NCBI GenBank assembly: GCA_013396525.1 | Contig: VWYX01000905.1 | Location: 100,561-164,560, forward strand | From: Chaetorhynchus papuensis | Lineage: Eukaryota > Chordata > Aves > Passeriformes > Rhipiduridae | DNA: 64,000 nucleotides | Direction: 5' to 3' | Shown: piece by piece, positions 26,455 through 40,972 of the stretch | Layout: the number at the start of each line of letters is the position of its first letter | Position numbering within the stretch: the first letter of the stretch is position 1 | Notes under the pieces: generated by a model | Database searches by the model: none | Seen by the model: only the letters and a program-made list of their open reading frames with translations | Told to the model about the DNA's origin: nothing | Program-made: the position numbers and the translations under genes

Positions 26455-28390
26455 AGACTTGTGTGGATGAACAAGGAACTCCAGTCACTACCCAAGCATT
26501 AAGCAGGAAATACACAGGAGATGGAAGCACTCAGGCCACTTGAAATGAATATAGAGAAGTTGCAGAGTAAGTGGAAATGAGATGAGGAATCTGGAATTTA
26601 AGCTAGCCAAGGATGTCAAGGAGAACAATAAAGGCTTCTTCAAATACCTCAACAACAAATAGGAAATAAAAGATAATGTGGACCCATTATTAAATGGAGT
26701 GGGAATCCTGATAACAAAGGACACAGAGAAGACAGGGTTACTGAATGCCTTCTTTGCATCGGTCTTCACTGACAAAACCAGCCCTCAGCAATCTCTGGCA
26801 GAGGAGACCTGGGTGAAGGAGTGCTGGAAGGAAGACTTTCCTTTGGTCAAGGAAAACTGCGTTAGAGAGCACCCTTGCAAACTCGATACCCACAAGTCCA
26901 TGGGCCCTAAAGGGATGCATCCCCAAGTGCTGAGAGGGCTGGTGAACACTGTAGCAAGGCCACTAACAATCATGTTTGAAAGGTCGTGGCACCAGGAGAG
27001 GTGCCTGAGGACTGGAAGAAAGTAAATGGCACCCCAGTCTTAAAAAATGGCAAGAAAAAACCACAAGAACTACCAGCCAATCAGCCTCACTTCAGTCCCT
27101 GGAAAGGAGGTAGAGCACCTCATTCTGGAGGCCATCTCAATCCACATGGATGACAAGAAGGGGATCAGTAGCAGTTAGCATGGATTCACAAAAGGTAAAT
27201 CGGGCTTGACCAATCTGATTGCCTTCCAGATGAAACAGCTACCTGGGTGGATGCATGTGTGGAGAGCACCATGGATATTGTCTACCTTGACTTCAGCAAG
27301 GCTTTCAACAGCGTCTCACAACACCCTTATAGGTACACTCAGGAGGTGTGGCCTGGATGAGTGGACAGTGAGGTGGATGGCAGATCACAGAGGGTTGTAA
27401 ATAGTGGCACAGGATCTAGTTGGAGATCTGTCACTAGTGGTGTCCCCCAAGGTTCCATAGTGGGCCCAGCAGTGTTTGCTTGTTCTTCAGTGACTTGGAT
27501 GAAGGGACAAAGTATAATCTCAGCAAGTTCCCTGATGACACAAAGCTGGGAGGAGTGGCCAATACCCTGGAGGGCTGTGCAGCCCCCTTGGGAGAGTGGG
27601 GAGATAGAGAAGAATCATCTGAAATTCAAAAAGGTAAATGCAGGGTCCTGCACCTGGGGAGAGATAACCCCAGGCACCAGCATAGGCCACAGGTTGATCT
27701 GCTGGGAAGCTGCTCTGCAGAGAAGGACCTGGAGATCCTGGTACAACAAGCTGTCCATGAGCCAGCAGTGTGTCCTGGGGGCCAAGAAAGCCAATGGGAT
27801 CCTGGGGTGCATTAGGAAGAACACTGCCAGCAGGGCAAGGGAGGGGATCCTGACCCTCTACTCAGCCCTGGTGAGGCACATCTGGAGAGCTCTTGTACTA
27901 CAGTTCCAGGCTCCTCAGAACAAGAGAGACGGGGAGCTCCTGGAGCAGGTCCAGTGCAGGGCTATGAGGAATTAGCAGACTAGGGAGCATCTCTCTTATG
28001 AGGAAAGCCTGAGAGATCTGAGCCTGTTCAGCCTCCAGAAAAGATAACTGAGAGGGGACTTCAGCAATGCCTGTCGGTATCTTTAGGGAGAGTGTCAGAG
28101 GATGGAGCCAGGCTCTGCTCGGTGGTGCGGAGCAATAGCACAAGAGCCAACGGGCAGAAACTGATGCACAGGAAGTTCCAGCTGAAAACAAGGAAGAGCA
28201 TTATTGTGCATGTGACCAAGCACTGGAAAAGACTGCCCAGAGAGGTTTTGGAGTCTCCTTCACTGGAGATATTCAAGAACAGTCTGGACACAATCCTGTG
28301 CCATGTGCTCCGGGATGACCCTGCTTGAGCAGGGATGTTGGACCAGATGACCCACTGCAGTCCCTTCCCATTCTGTGGTTGCTGTGATCT
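26455..28390 (+). mobile_element. CR1 LINE, longest copy, 1.9 kb, plus strand
   Basis: The most complete CR1 here. It enters ORF2 at a segment like GTGGATGAACAAGGAACTCC, then encodes the linker and fingers/palm of the reverse transcriptase in shifting frames: 26678-27025 (KTGLLNAFFASVFTDKTSPQ, THKSMGPKGMHPQVLRGL), 27361-27490 (a VPQGSIVGP segment) and 27480-27815 (FPDDTKLGG, LHLGRDNPRHQ). The F-x-DD catalytic core reads FPDD, where CR1 elements have FADD. It ends with the CR1 3' region (ACCAGATGACCCACTGCAG, CTTCCCATTCTGTGG). Frameshifts and stops, for example near 27025, show it cannot make a protein. It is 5'-truncated because the ORF1 and endonuclease regions are absent. Confidence 0.92.
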
Positions 28391-31300
28391 CATCAAAACC
28401 CAGTTCCAGGATATCAGGTTGAAAGTCTTCCACAAAGGTGATGTGAGACCAAACCATGAGAGCCAATGGTATTTCCAAATAAAGGGAAGTATTCAAAAAC
28501 AATGTGCCTAAGGAAATTCACATTGGGAAAAAAATTTTAAATGTGTATTTCCTAATGATTAAAGTTAAAACATTAATTAGAAATCATCCCAATTTTCTTA
28601 CCAATAGGGATGTTTATAATTAAGGCTGATCTCCTATTTTTTTCTTCTGATGAGAGATAAATGCTGACTGCTTTTCTTAAGGTCTTCCTTAGCTGCCAGA
28701 ACTGGAATTTGTGGAAAGTATTCATACACACCTTATGGATAAGAAAGCAGGCTCTGCCAGCTAAGTCAATAGCTGCTTGGAGTAGGTCTCTCCAGAGAGC
28801 TAAGTGATCATGATCTATCCCTTACATATATCTGATGGCCATTACGGCCACAGAAGGCAACGGTGGGATGGATGCTGCTGGGGAGGCTGGCCACTTGCAA
28901 TACAGCCTCTGAGGAAAACACTTGATCTTGCAGATGCCAGTTGCTCCAGAGGGAGCAACCAGATCAAGCCCAAAATGCGAGGTTTTTCTTAATCACTTCC
29001 CAAACCAGCTCCAACTGCTTTCCAAACTCATGGCCCTCCAGAAGAATCAAAATTCACTTTTGGCTTAAATTGTTAGAAAGACAGGATCCTCATCTTCTGG
29101 AAAAAAAAAAAAAACCCAAAACCCAAAAAAACTCCCTCCAGATTTCTATGTGTTCTCAGAAAAATACCATTGAACTCACTCAAAGCAGAAAGAACAATGC
29201 CAGTTTTGTTGTTTTGCACAGCTACAGTAAAAGCTTATTCCCCTAGAAATCAGAAACACAAAATAATCAATACAAAAAACATCGCAGTCTGGAAAATACT
29301 GTAGGTTGGTGGTTTGGTGGGATATTTATTCACAGGTGTATTATGTCTTGTTTAAGAATAAAACAGGAAGTAAAGAAGTACAGCTTGAAAAGTTGGGAAA
29401 TTACTATGTGTAGTGTGCTGGTCATTTTGGAAGGCAGCATGTTTGGGCCTGGAAAAATCTCAAACATCCCAATGTCATTCTTATTGTCAGTCAAATTACC
29501 ACTCTCCCTATGCAGGCAGCAAGAGTTAAGAGTTATTTTCTCTGCTTTGTTTAGTTGTGTAGTTAAGTTAATAGCATAAAGAGCACATTTTAGAAAAAAT
29601 CTAACTTGGAAAACAGATGGAAAAATGTTTATATGCTTTGTATTAATAGTTTATATCAGTGGCTGACTGTTTCATGATTTTATCATACAATAGTCCTCTA
29701 AAATAGTATCCATGATAAATACAGGTCTTACTATTAGCACTACTATTAGCAGTGTGAGAAAATTTCCTTTCATTTTATTATCTTTTCAGTTAACTTGTCT
29801 CATGTTATTTTAAAGATCCCAAGTTGAGCAGAAAAGCACAAAGAATAATTAAGTCTCCTAATCTTTGATGATGCTCAGGATGAACAAAGTAGACCTTAAT
29901 GTAGACAAAAAGAGATATTTTGCAGCTTCTGTGATCCTAAAGATTGACAGAAATATCTCACAAATGTCTTGAAAATACTACCAGAAAAACTACCCCGTAT
30001 ATTATTGAACACAATTTCTAAATACAACTGAAAAATCTTTCGTCACTAGAGGGAAGAAGGGGATATTACTCCTGTCTAAATGAGAAAATTACAAGAGACA
30101 AAGGGACAGGTTATTCTCTATATTTTGTCTTAAAATTCACATCACTATGATCAAATTCAGTCCTGATTTCACTGAAATCTTAGGAGGGGTGAATGTGGTG
30201 AATGTGACAGTTTTAAGAGCTATCTTCCAGTAGAAATATCAAAAAAAATAAAAGTGCACTTTATATAAAGAATTAATTTTCTCTCTAACTAAAATAAATA
30301 CCTAAGACAAGACCAAAAGCAAAACCATTACTACTTTTGCATTGGAAAATCAGAGAATTATTCATAGCTATAATAAAAACCAAAATGCATCAATACTTAC
30401 AAAGCCATGAAAAGTTTTATTTCAAGATGAATTCCATGTTGCTCTCATTTTACTACATCTCATGCATTAGAAGGAACAATATAAAACTTTCATCTGGAAC
30501 AGATAAAGATGTACACTGACAGGCAGGAGTCCTAAAATATTCACACCTTCACTCAAGTTAATGACTCTGAGGGTTTAAGAGTTCAATAAAATATTGTTTG
30601 CACAAAATGTTACACTTAAGTAAATAATTAGGCAAATAGGTGTGACCTCTGGTATTCGATTTCAAATGTGAATGCATGCCTGAATTTTTCAGGCACAGCA
30701 AAGAGCCAGCTTTCAAAAACAAGGCATGAAGTGTTCAAGGTATTTTGTAAGCACCAATTTCACATCTTCCAGGGTTTTGCAATTACAAACATAATTGGGA
30801 TTATGAAAAATACATAATATCTCCTCAGTTGCTCCCAAATAAATCAATTCTGTCAGCACCACTGACTTCCACAAAAAGAATATTAATTTAAAACAAGTGC
30901 TTCTGAAAATTCGATTTCCACAATAACCCTTAACTAATTACAGGAAATCCTTGGCAGAGCAGTAGTGCAAGAAAAATACCAACCAACCAAAAAAAAAAAA
31001 AAAAACAACCCAACCAAACAAAAAAAAATCTTTTACTGCTGACAACAATAAACTATTTTCAGTCATAAATTAATTTGCTTTTGATCATTTCAATAAATTC
31101 AGCAAATAAATTTTAAGCAGCAGTACAGGTGCAAGCAACTAATAAATATGAAATAATCAAAGCCCTTCCAGGCCTTCCAAAAATTTTGCTGACAAAGTCA
31201 GCATTTCCAGAGGAGAAAAAGGGGGGTTTTCCATCCTTATTAACGTATAATTGCATCTTTACCCTACCTATGTGAAAAAAATTTTGAGACCTCATCCCGC

Positions 31301-32885
31301 CATTTGTTCTTTCAGAATTTTACCTCAGGACTGTCAGGAAGCCCAGTTCCTCAGATGTGGCATGTCACAACGGAAGAGCTATGAATATACTAATGTTTTA
31401 TTCACTCTGGGTTTGTGTCATGTAGGGGTACCAGCCCCTAAAATAGGATGCCTTTGCCACAGAATCCAACCTAGGAACCAGACTTCAATCAATGCAAAGG
31501 ATCTTAGGAATCAGCAATTTTCTACCCTTGAGGGAGGCCGCAGAAGAGAAACTCCTCCTCTTAGAAGCTGCTATCATCTCTCACATAGGACCCATCAGCC
31601 AAGCCAAAATGTTAGCTAAGGGAGAATATGTTGTTTGATGCTTCCCCTGTTCCCCACACACAAAGTGCACCCAGCTGCAAGAGGAGTTGTTCCTGCACAC
31701 TGCAGGTCTGTGCTGGTTCCTTCATCATAACTCAGCCGTGACAACAGCAGAGGTGCTGCAAACCCCGACCCTTACATTTAATAATGAAATAGGTTCACCT
31801 GGGCTCATGTGGTGTGCACTCCACACTCTCAATCTGCTGACACAGACTTTTTAATTAAGCTGTGCTAAAAAGATTGCACAGCTCAGTAGAATACATCCTG
31901 TCCACACGCAGCCCAGATGATAGGCTCTCTTCTTTGTCCTGTATATTACACTAGGTGGAAATGTATTTTTTAAAGTGCAATCAATACCAGTCCTTTAAAA
32001 TTTAGCTCTAATAAGGAGTATTATAGCAAAAAAAAAAAAAATCAGAAGATAATGGCATATTAAATCTTATCTCAGAACAGTAGAGCAGTGGTTTTATTCA
32101 TGAGAAATTTTAGAGTAGAAGGGCTGAAGGAACTACTGAAAAGTTACTGCTATGCTCCTACCTTCTATAAAACAGCACAGGACATGAACCTAAGGGCTCA
32201 CTTTAATTAAAGAACATCAAAAAAAGCCTAGATCTCAAACAAATTGAATAGAAAATACACTGTACCAGCTACTACACTGTTCCAGGACTTTATTGCCATT
32301 GGAGACAGTCTTCATTTTAAATCCGAATACATCTAGTTTCAACTCCCAAACTTGGGTCTTCTTTTATGGCTTCAATCTCTGCTTCTCATATATTTCTTAG
32401 ATGACATCTGTCCCTTCTCAGATACCTGTAAATCATGATTCCTTTTCTTTCTCTTTCACCAGCCAAATATTTCCTAGAGTCTCTGAACTTACAGCAAATT
32501 CTTCCCTTTCTTGGCTCTTCTCTGAATTTTCTCCGACCTAGCAACTCCTATTTTGAATTTTGCACATTTAAAACGATCCAAGATTCTGAAAAAAGCTGCT
32601 CTAGAGCCAAATACAAAAGCAACCTATCTTCTGGTTTTCTTTTTATATATCTCTGATATACTGTACAGTTTAGTACAACTAGTTAGGGAAATACAATCAA
32701 AGTTTTCAGTACTAATAAGATGCAGAATCAGGATAAATTGTACTTCATGGGCAGTATTAAAATGATGGTTCACACTCTAGCTGATAACTTGTTAATTTTC
32801 AAGTATCACAGATGACAGTGAAAAGATATTGGACCAAGAAAAAAAAATTAAAAATAATCCCAGTATTTTGGACTCCTGGGGTTTT
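28391..32885. other. Intergenic, no gene seen
   Basis: AT-rich spacer with A-rich runs at about 29100-29130 and 30988-31028. The 122-codon open frame at 31251-31619 has no recognisable domain. Nothing else is supportable. Confidence 0.5.
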
Positions 32886-32900
32886 NNNNNNNNNNNNNNN
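32886..32900. other. Assembly gap of 15 N
   Basis: Fifteen unknown bases. True size and content are not known from this sequence. Confidence 0.99.
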
Positions 32901-35900
32901 TGGAATTACTCTTACAAAGATAAGAATGAATCAGCTATTCTCAAAACACCTATTAGTAACATGATACCACTCACAACCTTTATAAGGTAGTCTGATGCAC
33001 TGTAATAGCAATGAACAAAACCTGCTGTATTGCATCCATGTGTGTTCAGGTGCAAGTGAGAAACAAAACAATCTTTAGAAATGCAAAAGCACAGAGGAAG
33101 TACTATGTAATTTGAGATGTTGAACAGACTGAAAATAAATAAAATAGAAAGTAGGTAGTCATATATGAAGACATCATTAAAAATTTCCAGTAATTTATTA
33201 GCTGGTAAGTTTTCTGCCTCAACCCAAGAAAATTACATTTTCTAATTCTCATATTTTCATGTTCAAAACAGAATGAACAAGAAGAAAAATCTTATTTCTG
33301 TACCAGGTACAGCAAACAGTCTAACTGCAGAGGAGAGGCAAAAGAAACTTTTTAAATAAGATCTGATGTTACTAAAATCCACTCAGAAACTGATAAGTGC
33401 AGCCAAGCAGAGTGTGAAAACGGTAAGACCATCTGAACCAATTACATTCCACAGAAATGACAACCACTAACATAATTTTGTACATTGGAACCAGTTTGCT
33501 TACATAACTTATGCCTACTGCTGAGGTCTGTATTTCAATAAAGCAAATGTGCAAATGGCATGGTTCCTGTTAGAAAAGAGTCTTCCATCATGTTAAATAG
33601 CTGCACAACACACTAAAATCCAGATAGCTAGCATTCAACACCATTTTTGCATCTGTCTAAATTCTTGTTGCAGTAAACAAGATAAAAAGGGTTAGAGATT
33701 CAGAAATGAACACCCTTGCTTGCTTTTATTCCATTTGCTGGCCTTTCCAAGACAATGTCTACAATGAACATCATCATCACTAATAATAATAGTAATGATA
33801 ATAATAGTGGTAATAATAATAATGACAATAATAAGTAATTACAGTTTAAAAACCCCGACTGAATCCAGAATATTATAGAAATAGAGCTAAACTATAATGT
33901 GGGCTTCTTTGAGAACAGCATCCATAAAGGACATCCTCTCTCTGCAATTTTGATAAATTTTTGATTAAAAGATCCCTATTGCCACACTTCCATTCTTTTA
34001 TTTTTTTAAGAAACGCAGATGAACAAAAAAGAGTGGAGAACTACAGCTGGTGTCAAAACAGTCATATACATTTGTTATTAATAAATGCAACAGCATTCAA
34101 CATTTAATCATCATAATTCCACCTATTTTGTTGTGCCTGTTGGCCCAGCTGTTCTCTAAAGTTGAGCATATCATCTTTGCTAAGATACTTCTGGCAAACT
34201 CTTCATTCTTTCAGCAACCTATCAAAACAAAATCTTTTAATAACCTCCCTGATTAGCTCCCGTGCCACAATTTCAGAGAAGGTGCTGCCTTACGGACATG
34301 GCAGAGGAGAAAAAATAGAAATTCAACACACTAATTTAGCATTAATAATCTTTTTTGCAGCTACAGTGACCTGAAGTAAATTAGAAGGTATTGGGTATCA
34401 AAGGATGACTATATTTGCCATTTTCTGATGATATAAAACTCCTCTAGACTATAATCACAATTTTTGCCCAGCACACCACCTTTAAGAGTGTAATTTAGCA
34501 ATGTGTTGTTTAGGCTTGATCTCTTTTGTACTCTGTTCCATGAGATCAGACTGTTTTAACTTCAAAAAACCTGGAGTATCGGTCTCAATTTTAAGTGTTG
34601 CTACAGTTTGAGATCATTAGCACTGATTTTTTAGACACACTCAGAAAAAAAAATAAAAACAAATCCCACCTTCTAGAAATGGAGAAGATTTTTATGTCAG
34701 GTATCCTGGTGTCAGAAAAATCTTTTTAATTACTATAAATTAAGCCCATTTTTAATATTAGAAAATAGAGTAATATTTTATTAGTAAGAAAGCTTTTCTA
34801 TCACCACACTAAGAAGCTTCCCTCCTTAATGAAAGCTTATGCAGGAAGAAAAAAGTACTTTTCACAGTCTGAGCTCCAGCTTGCTCCCTTTGTTTCTCAG
34901 TGAGCTCTACCTGAAAATTTATCCAGCACAGTAGATTATCCCATCTACTGACTTAACAGTTTCCTGAAGTAAACATTTCATTAACCTTTCTGAAGGGAAC
35001 AGTTTCTCCTAAGAGAGAAGGCGTGATTCAGATAAAAGAACGGAGAGAGTCCATGATCGAAAGAGTTTTCATTTTAAAGACTGGTTGGCGGGCATCAATA
35101 GCATGAAAACCCAAGAAATATAGAAGTAATTAAGTACCAAAACCTCAGCCTTCTTGCTAGCATCTCAATAGTAGCCAAACTCCACTAGGCAAATTGCTGT
35201 CTGGAAGCCACTTTTTATTTTCAGATAAAAGCTTGCTATGTCTAATGTACAGTTGTGCTTTTCACATATTTATTCCTTCAAAAGGCAGCAGTTTTCTCAA
35301 AGCAGGGGCATATTCACAGGTAGAGGAGTCCTTTAGTAGCTGACTTCAGTCACTGTGGCCCAGATTCCCCCCTGGATTTAGAGGGTGCTGGGCCACCACT
35401 TTGAACCAGCAAAGAATTGCACTCTGTGGGATGATCGGCTCTCTGTGCTGAACTTATTTCCATGCTGAAGCTGACTTCAAGACATCCTCCTTCTGCACAT
35501 CTGCTTTCCAAATGCCTCTGCTTAAATGATTCTTTCTTTTCCCTTTATCAGTTTTGTTTTCACCAGGGACTTGTTCTTTACTTATTTCTGAAGCTACCAA
35601 ATGACAGCTTTGACTAGAGTAAGAAAAGTGAACAAAATGCCTGAATGTACACCAGACTATTTGCTAACTGAATGAATGGCAAATAACATGTTTCCAAAAA
35701 TCTTACAGATACAAGAATCTCAAAACTCTCCATGTAATAAATGTACAGGAAATAATTTCAGTCATGAGCATGATTTCTCTTCCATAATCCTTTCAGACTT
35801 GAAAGTAGGGGTTTAGGTCAACTTTCTGTTCCCCAGACTGGCCTTTTCCAGGATAAAATATATTCCTATACAGTGCAAAATACAGAGAACATTTTTTAAA

Positions 35901-38900
35901 AATTAATTGGTCTAAGGGCTTCATTCCCTTACATTTTTTTTCATACTAGGGAATAATAGATTCTGACCACTGAACGTACATGTGTGAGTCTCCACCTACT
36001 TGCAAATAAGAGATCTGGTGGCAATAAAAGAGTGCAGTAAATAATGACACTTGGTGTATCTGGTGCATGAGCATAGAAATGCAGTTAACTTGCTCTGCCA
36101 TTGGTAGCCATCCTCAATACCCTGAATTCTTGAGTAGTTTTAATTGTTTGTATCCCTTGATTAATAGTTGAAGGAGACATGAAATTATGCCTTAGGAAGC
36201 AAAGGGAAGTTGATAGGCAGGAAATAATACAGCTTTAAGACTTCTGAATGTGAGACAAAAGCACTTGAAATAAGTGTAATGAAGGACATCTTACACTGGA
36301 GTTTCAAAGAGCTGATAGCACAGTCCAGGCTATTTGCAGATCATTATATAAGCTTCATTTTCAACACCCTGGATGGTCTGAGGTGAGTAAAAGATGTTTA
36401 AAATCAAAATTAAAACTAAAACCACAGAATTGGAGAAACAAAAGAAATACTATAAGCAAAGGTTATTACTTTAGAAACTATTTCTGCCCACTGCCCTTCC
36501 TATTTTCTTGCTAATCTGCACTGGAGCCTGAGCAGTGAAATATTCAGAAGTGCCCAGCCCCACTGAAATCCAATTTCTTTTTCTATTTTTAAAATTAAAG
36601 GTCTTGAGTCAAACCATGATGTATTATGCAATGAATCTGCAACAGGAAGAGCTGTATAACATTGCCAGCTAGTGGTCACTTGACTTCAGAGCACAATAAC
36701 TCAATTCTAGCACAGTTTAAATATTTTTGAAATGTAATAAAACCTTTTATAGTTGTAGCTTAAAAAGATGACAAATAAATTGCAAACATATTTCAGTACG
36801 TTAGCTATCAGAACATAAAATTCTGCATGAAGGTAACATTTAGTTCATGAATATGCTAGTCCTTCATTCATGTTTAGTTTTCCTGTTGAAAAGTACATGA
36901 AAATTTTAAGTTCATACCAGCACTGGTACCAGTAGTGTAGGTAACTATATTTTATCTTCATAATTGTTGTTTAATTTTACTATGTCATTTCTGAGCAGTA
37001 TCTTCTAACACCTGAATAATAATGACCTTTTTTTTTACAATTGTTGCTGCTAAAAACTATTTATTCATTAGAAGTGAACTCTCACAAAGGCCCAGACATC
37101 AGAAAAACAAGCATGGAATGGATACAAAAGAGACAAAGAAAACTGAGGAGCCTGCATTTATAACAAGGCGTGCATTTATAATAATTACACTTACAATATT
37201 AACGAGGCATCTTCCTGAATTCTCTCTGAAATCCAAGGTCTAGCTTCAAACAAGCTGTTTTGTGAAGATATAAAGGGACGTGAACACCGAGTAATGCAAT
37301 ATACACAGTAAGACAGAAAAGGAAGAGAGAAAGAATGGATCCTAACATAAATGTCAACTCCTGCAAAAACATACACGCTTAACTGTTTCTATAGATACCT
37401 TCACTAGCTACACTGCTTTTGCAAAAATTAAGTCAGTCGGCACTTGTGTGTCAGCATGTAAAGGTCACAGAGCAGAATATACATTCTGGAGGCAAGACAT
37501 TTCCTTCAGACTAGCATAAGAAAAATAGGAAGTTTTATTAAATGTAAAAGAAATTAAAGGCAAGCCTGTGATGGTGTAAACAGTTATCACCAAAGAGTTC
37601 TTATTAAGTCATTGATGGTCTTAATATGCTAAAGGTTGTATCTATGCCATCATTTGCAGGCAGTTTTAAAATCACACTTTTCACACTTGGATCAGAATTG
37701 GGAACAATCACCCCCTTGCAACAAACCTGAGTTAATTCACCCTGCTCTGCAGACAGATCTATTGTGTGGACTCCATTTCTGAGCTGGCTGTGGTTATGGG
37801 GCCCACACAGCTCAGAATGAGAACACACCATGCTCATCCTGGCAGTGTGCACCTGCAAGACCAATCTGGTTTTGCCTGTAAAGGACTGGGCAAACATATC
37901 CTAAAATGAATTGTTCAAGGTCCTCCCAGCCTCGGGACATCATTCTGCAAAGATTTACGTGCCCATTTAATTTTGTTCTGACTTCAGCAGGACTGCTCAT
38001 GGATAAATACAAGCATAGCAGGCAGCTTTGCAAATGATTCTGAGAGCTGGGATAATTCTGAGGTGTGACCTGACATACTGAGTCTGAGGGCCAAGTCCAC
38101 AGTTGTCTGGAAAATTGAGCTGCCATTAAAATTCATGTGAGAACTATCCATAGAGGAACAGAGACAACAAAGGCAGAGAGCTACCAAAGAGGCCTTACTC
38201 AGAATCCTTTAAAATTTTCCACTACCTGTGATGGAAGATCTAATTTAGAAGATGTCTTTAAAAAGTGGAGAGAAGGCAGATTTCACCTTTTAGTCTGAAA
38301 GAGGGGTTACAAAAGTCAAAAGAAAATGTGTTCCCTTTAGGCTGAATCCACACAAGCTACTTCAGAGCAGTTTTGAAGCCCTTCCCTTAACTGACCATAC
38401 TGAACAGTTTGCTCTCACAGGATGGTTTTCCTGTACACTGTATTAATGCCCTGGGCATTGCAATAAGTCTCTTTCACAAGCAAGTCTAGTCAGCCTTTAA
38501 GCACTTCATCTTTAGCTATCTCCAAACTACCTGTGTGGTGGAGACTTTTGGCATAGGGGATCAAGCTAGCTGTAACTCAGAGTAAATCCCCTGAACAACC
38601 AGTGTAAACAAAAACGGAAGTTCAGAACCAGCTTCCGAATAGCAATCCCTTTCTGTTGTGCCATGTGATCTCCTAATGAAGATATAGAAATAGGTACTGA
38701 GTAAATCAAAGCCAAGACCTTGTTACGTTGTTAGTCACCATTAACAGAACCTAGGTCTTCAAACACACGGGCATCATTTGTTAATAAATTATTTGATCAG
38801 CCTCAGCAGTGCGCATCTGACGGCACAAGCAGACTTCCTGTCAAGCATTGAAGTTAACTCAAGACAACTCTAGATGGGTTGTAGTCATCCCCACAGATGT

Positions 38901-40000
38901 CCAGGGATTACTTAGATTTTCCTAGCCATCATAGTGCACCACAGAGCTCACCTCATTCAAGTTCTCAGATTCTCCTTCAATACTTGCAAAAGTACCCACC
39001 TGCTGGGAAATGCCTATTTTTACATTACATTTTCAGGCTCTTGTATCAGTGACTGACACATATCCTCCCCCAGCCAAAGGATGCTCTGCAGCTCCAGCTT
39101 CCCCTGAGTCAGACCTGGCTGCCTTCATCTTGCTATGATCCAGCTCTATGCCTCATGGTTTCCTCCCCAGTTTCCAGTGAGAGGAAGTTTATGTTTTTAT
39201 TTCCTCGCTAAAAAGATATTGGCAACAGTTTTCCAACTAACTTGATAGTTACTAACTTGTGCAGCTACAAGCATCTTGTGTAGGAGCACTTTCAGGCTGA
39301 CAGTCTTACAGTTCCAATGCTGTCCTTTAGCTGCAAAAGCACATTTGTCACCTCTTGGATCTGCTGTGCCACCACTAGCCAATTTTTACAAAGTTCTATA
39401 TAAACCCCTCCACAGCCTTCAACTCTGCAGTACAAAAACTCTGAACAGCCAAAAGCTCATTGATCTCTACTTCCACTTTCCACTCTCTGTCCCACATAAA
39501 CCACTACCTGATCAGGTACTCATTCTTCTCCTTCCAGCAATTACTACCATCAATACACATACATATGCTTTATTTTATTTTTTTTTTTTTAATATACTTA
39601 GAACTTTTTTTGATGTGTGCTTCAGTTTTGCATGGAAAGCAGCATTCCTAAATTTTCTGAAATGCAGTTGCACTAGATCATCTGCCTGAGATAAAGGAAA
39701 GACACTAAAATAAAACCATTTCAGAACTAGCATTGCCACCTAAGAAATGATCCTTTGACAGACTTCCTTCTTAGTAGCCTTTGTCAACACAAAGCAGTCA
39801 TCACCCATTCTACTAAAATGCCATCAGTCATGGCAAGGCTTTTACCTCACTCCTATATTTGTGGGAAGTTAGTGTAGCAAAATTCAGTGTAAGATGTTAC
39901 AGAAGAGGGAGGTGATTTCATTTAACAAAATTATCTCACATACACTGTGCATGCAGTTGCATTCTACGAGGTATCAAGGTATGGTTTCTCTTTTTTTTTT
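32901..40000. other. Intergenic, 7.1 kb, no gene seen
   Basis: AT-rich spacer with a TAA/TAG-type microsatellite (33770-33840) and a T run at about 39574-39591. Overlapping minus-strand open frames at 37604-38187 carry no recognisable domain. The segment may contain old, unrecognisable repeat remnants. Confidence 0.5.
33770..33840. repeat. Imperfect (TAA/ATC)n microsatellite
   Basis: ATCATCATCAC followed by interrupted TAATAATAATAG and AATGATAATAATAG units over about 70 bases. Confidence 0.9.
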
Positions 40001-40721
40001 ACAGGCTGGGGATGAGCAGATGGAGAGCAGCCCTGGGGAGAAGGACTTGGGGGTGCTGGTGGGTGAGAGGCTGGACATGACCCAGCCATGGGCACTCCCA
40101 GCCCAGAGAGCCAAACGTGTCCTGGGCTGCATCCAAAGCAGCGTGGGCAGCAGGGGAGGGAGGGGATTCTGCCCCTCTGCTCTGCTCTGGTGAGACCCCA
40201 CCTGGAACCCTGCATCCAGCTCTGGGGTCTCAGCACAGGAAGGACAGGGACCTGTTGGAGTGTGCACAGAGGAGGGACACCAAGTTGATTAGAGGGATGG
40301 AGCACCTCTCCTATGAAGAAAGGCTGAGACAATTGGGATTGTTCAGCATGGAGAGGAGAAGGCTTCAGGGTGACCCAGTTGCAAACTTTCAGTACCTGAA
40401 GGGAGCTTTATAAGAAAGATGGAAAGGGATTATTTGCAAGGGCATGCAGTGACAGGACATGGGGGAATGGTTTCAAACTGAAAGCAAGCAGGTTTAGATT
40501 AGACACTAGGAAGAAATTCTTTACTGTGGTAAGCACTGGAACAGGTTGTCCACAGAAGCTGTGGATGCCCCATCCCTGGAAATGTTCAAAGCCAGGCTGG
40601 ATGAAGCTCTGAGCAACCTGGCCCAGTGAAAGTGTCCCTGCCTATGGCAGGCAGGTTGGAACTAGATGATCTTCAATGTCCCTTCCAGCTCAAGCCATTC
40701 TGTGCTTCAACAGTTCTATGA
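40001..40721 (+). mobile_element. CR1 LINE fragment, plus strand, 0.72 kb
   Basis: Begins ACAGGCTGGGGATGAGCAGA right after a T run, within the C-terminal part of CR1 ORF2, and ends CAAGCCATTCTGTGCTTCAA. The stretch 40052-40208 is identical to 21432-21588. The later parts encode recognisable ORF2 C-terminal pieces (EHLSYEERLRQLGLFSMERR at about 40301-40360) and then the 3' non-coding region. It is 5'-truncated and inactive. Confidence 0.92.
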
Positions 40722-40972
40722 CACCTAAGCAGTCTGGCCAGAATCACTTGGAGGACAAACACTGCTGTCTACATGACTCTCATACATCTTGATTTCTTTT
40801 GGATTAACTACTGCACACTGACTGGGGCATGTGCTGAACATAATCCTTTAATGTGGACAGTGCTGGAGCAAAATGCCCAAGACTTGTGGTTCTTTTCATT
40901 TCCTCTATGAATATTTTATGGCTCCCGATCTCTGACAGCATTAATATTGCAAGTTTTTCCTTCTTGCTATCT

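Noticed and set aside
31251..31619. 122-codon plus-strand open frame
   Set aside because: No domain recognised; the region has no other sign of an exon.
37604..38187. Cluster of three overlapping minus-strand open frames
   Set aside because: They are in different frames with no recognised domain. A fragment resembling common amniote interspersed repeats (GACTTCAGCAGGACTGCTCA) was noticed but is too short to assign.
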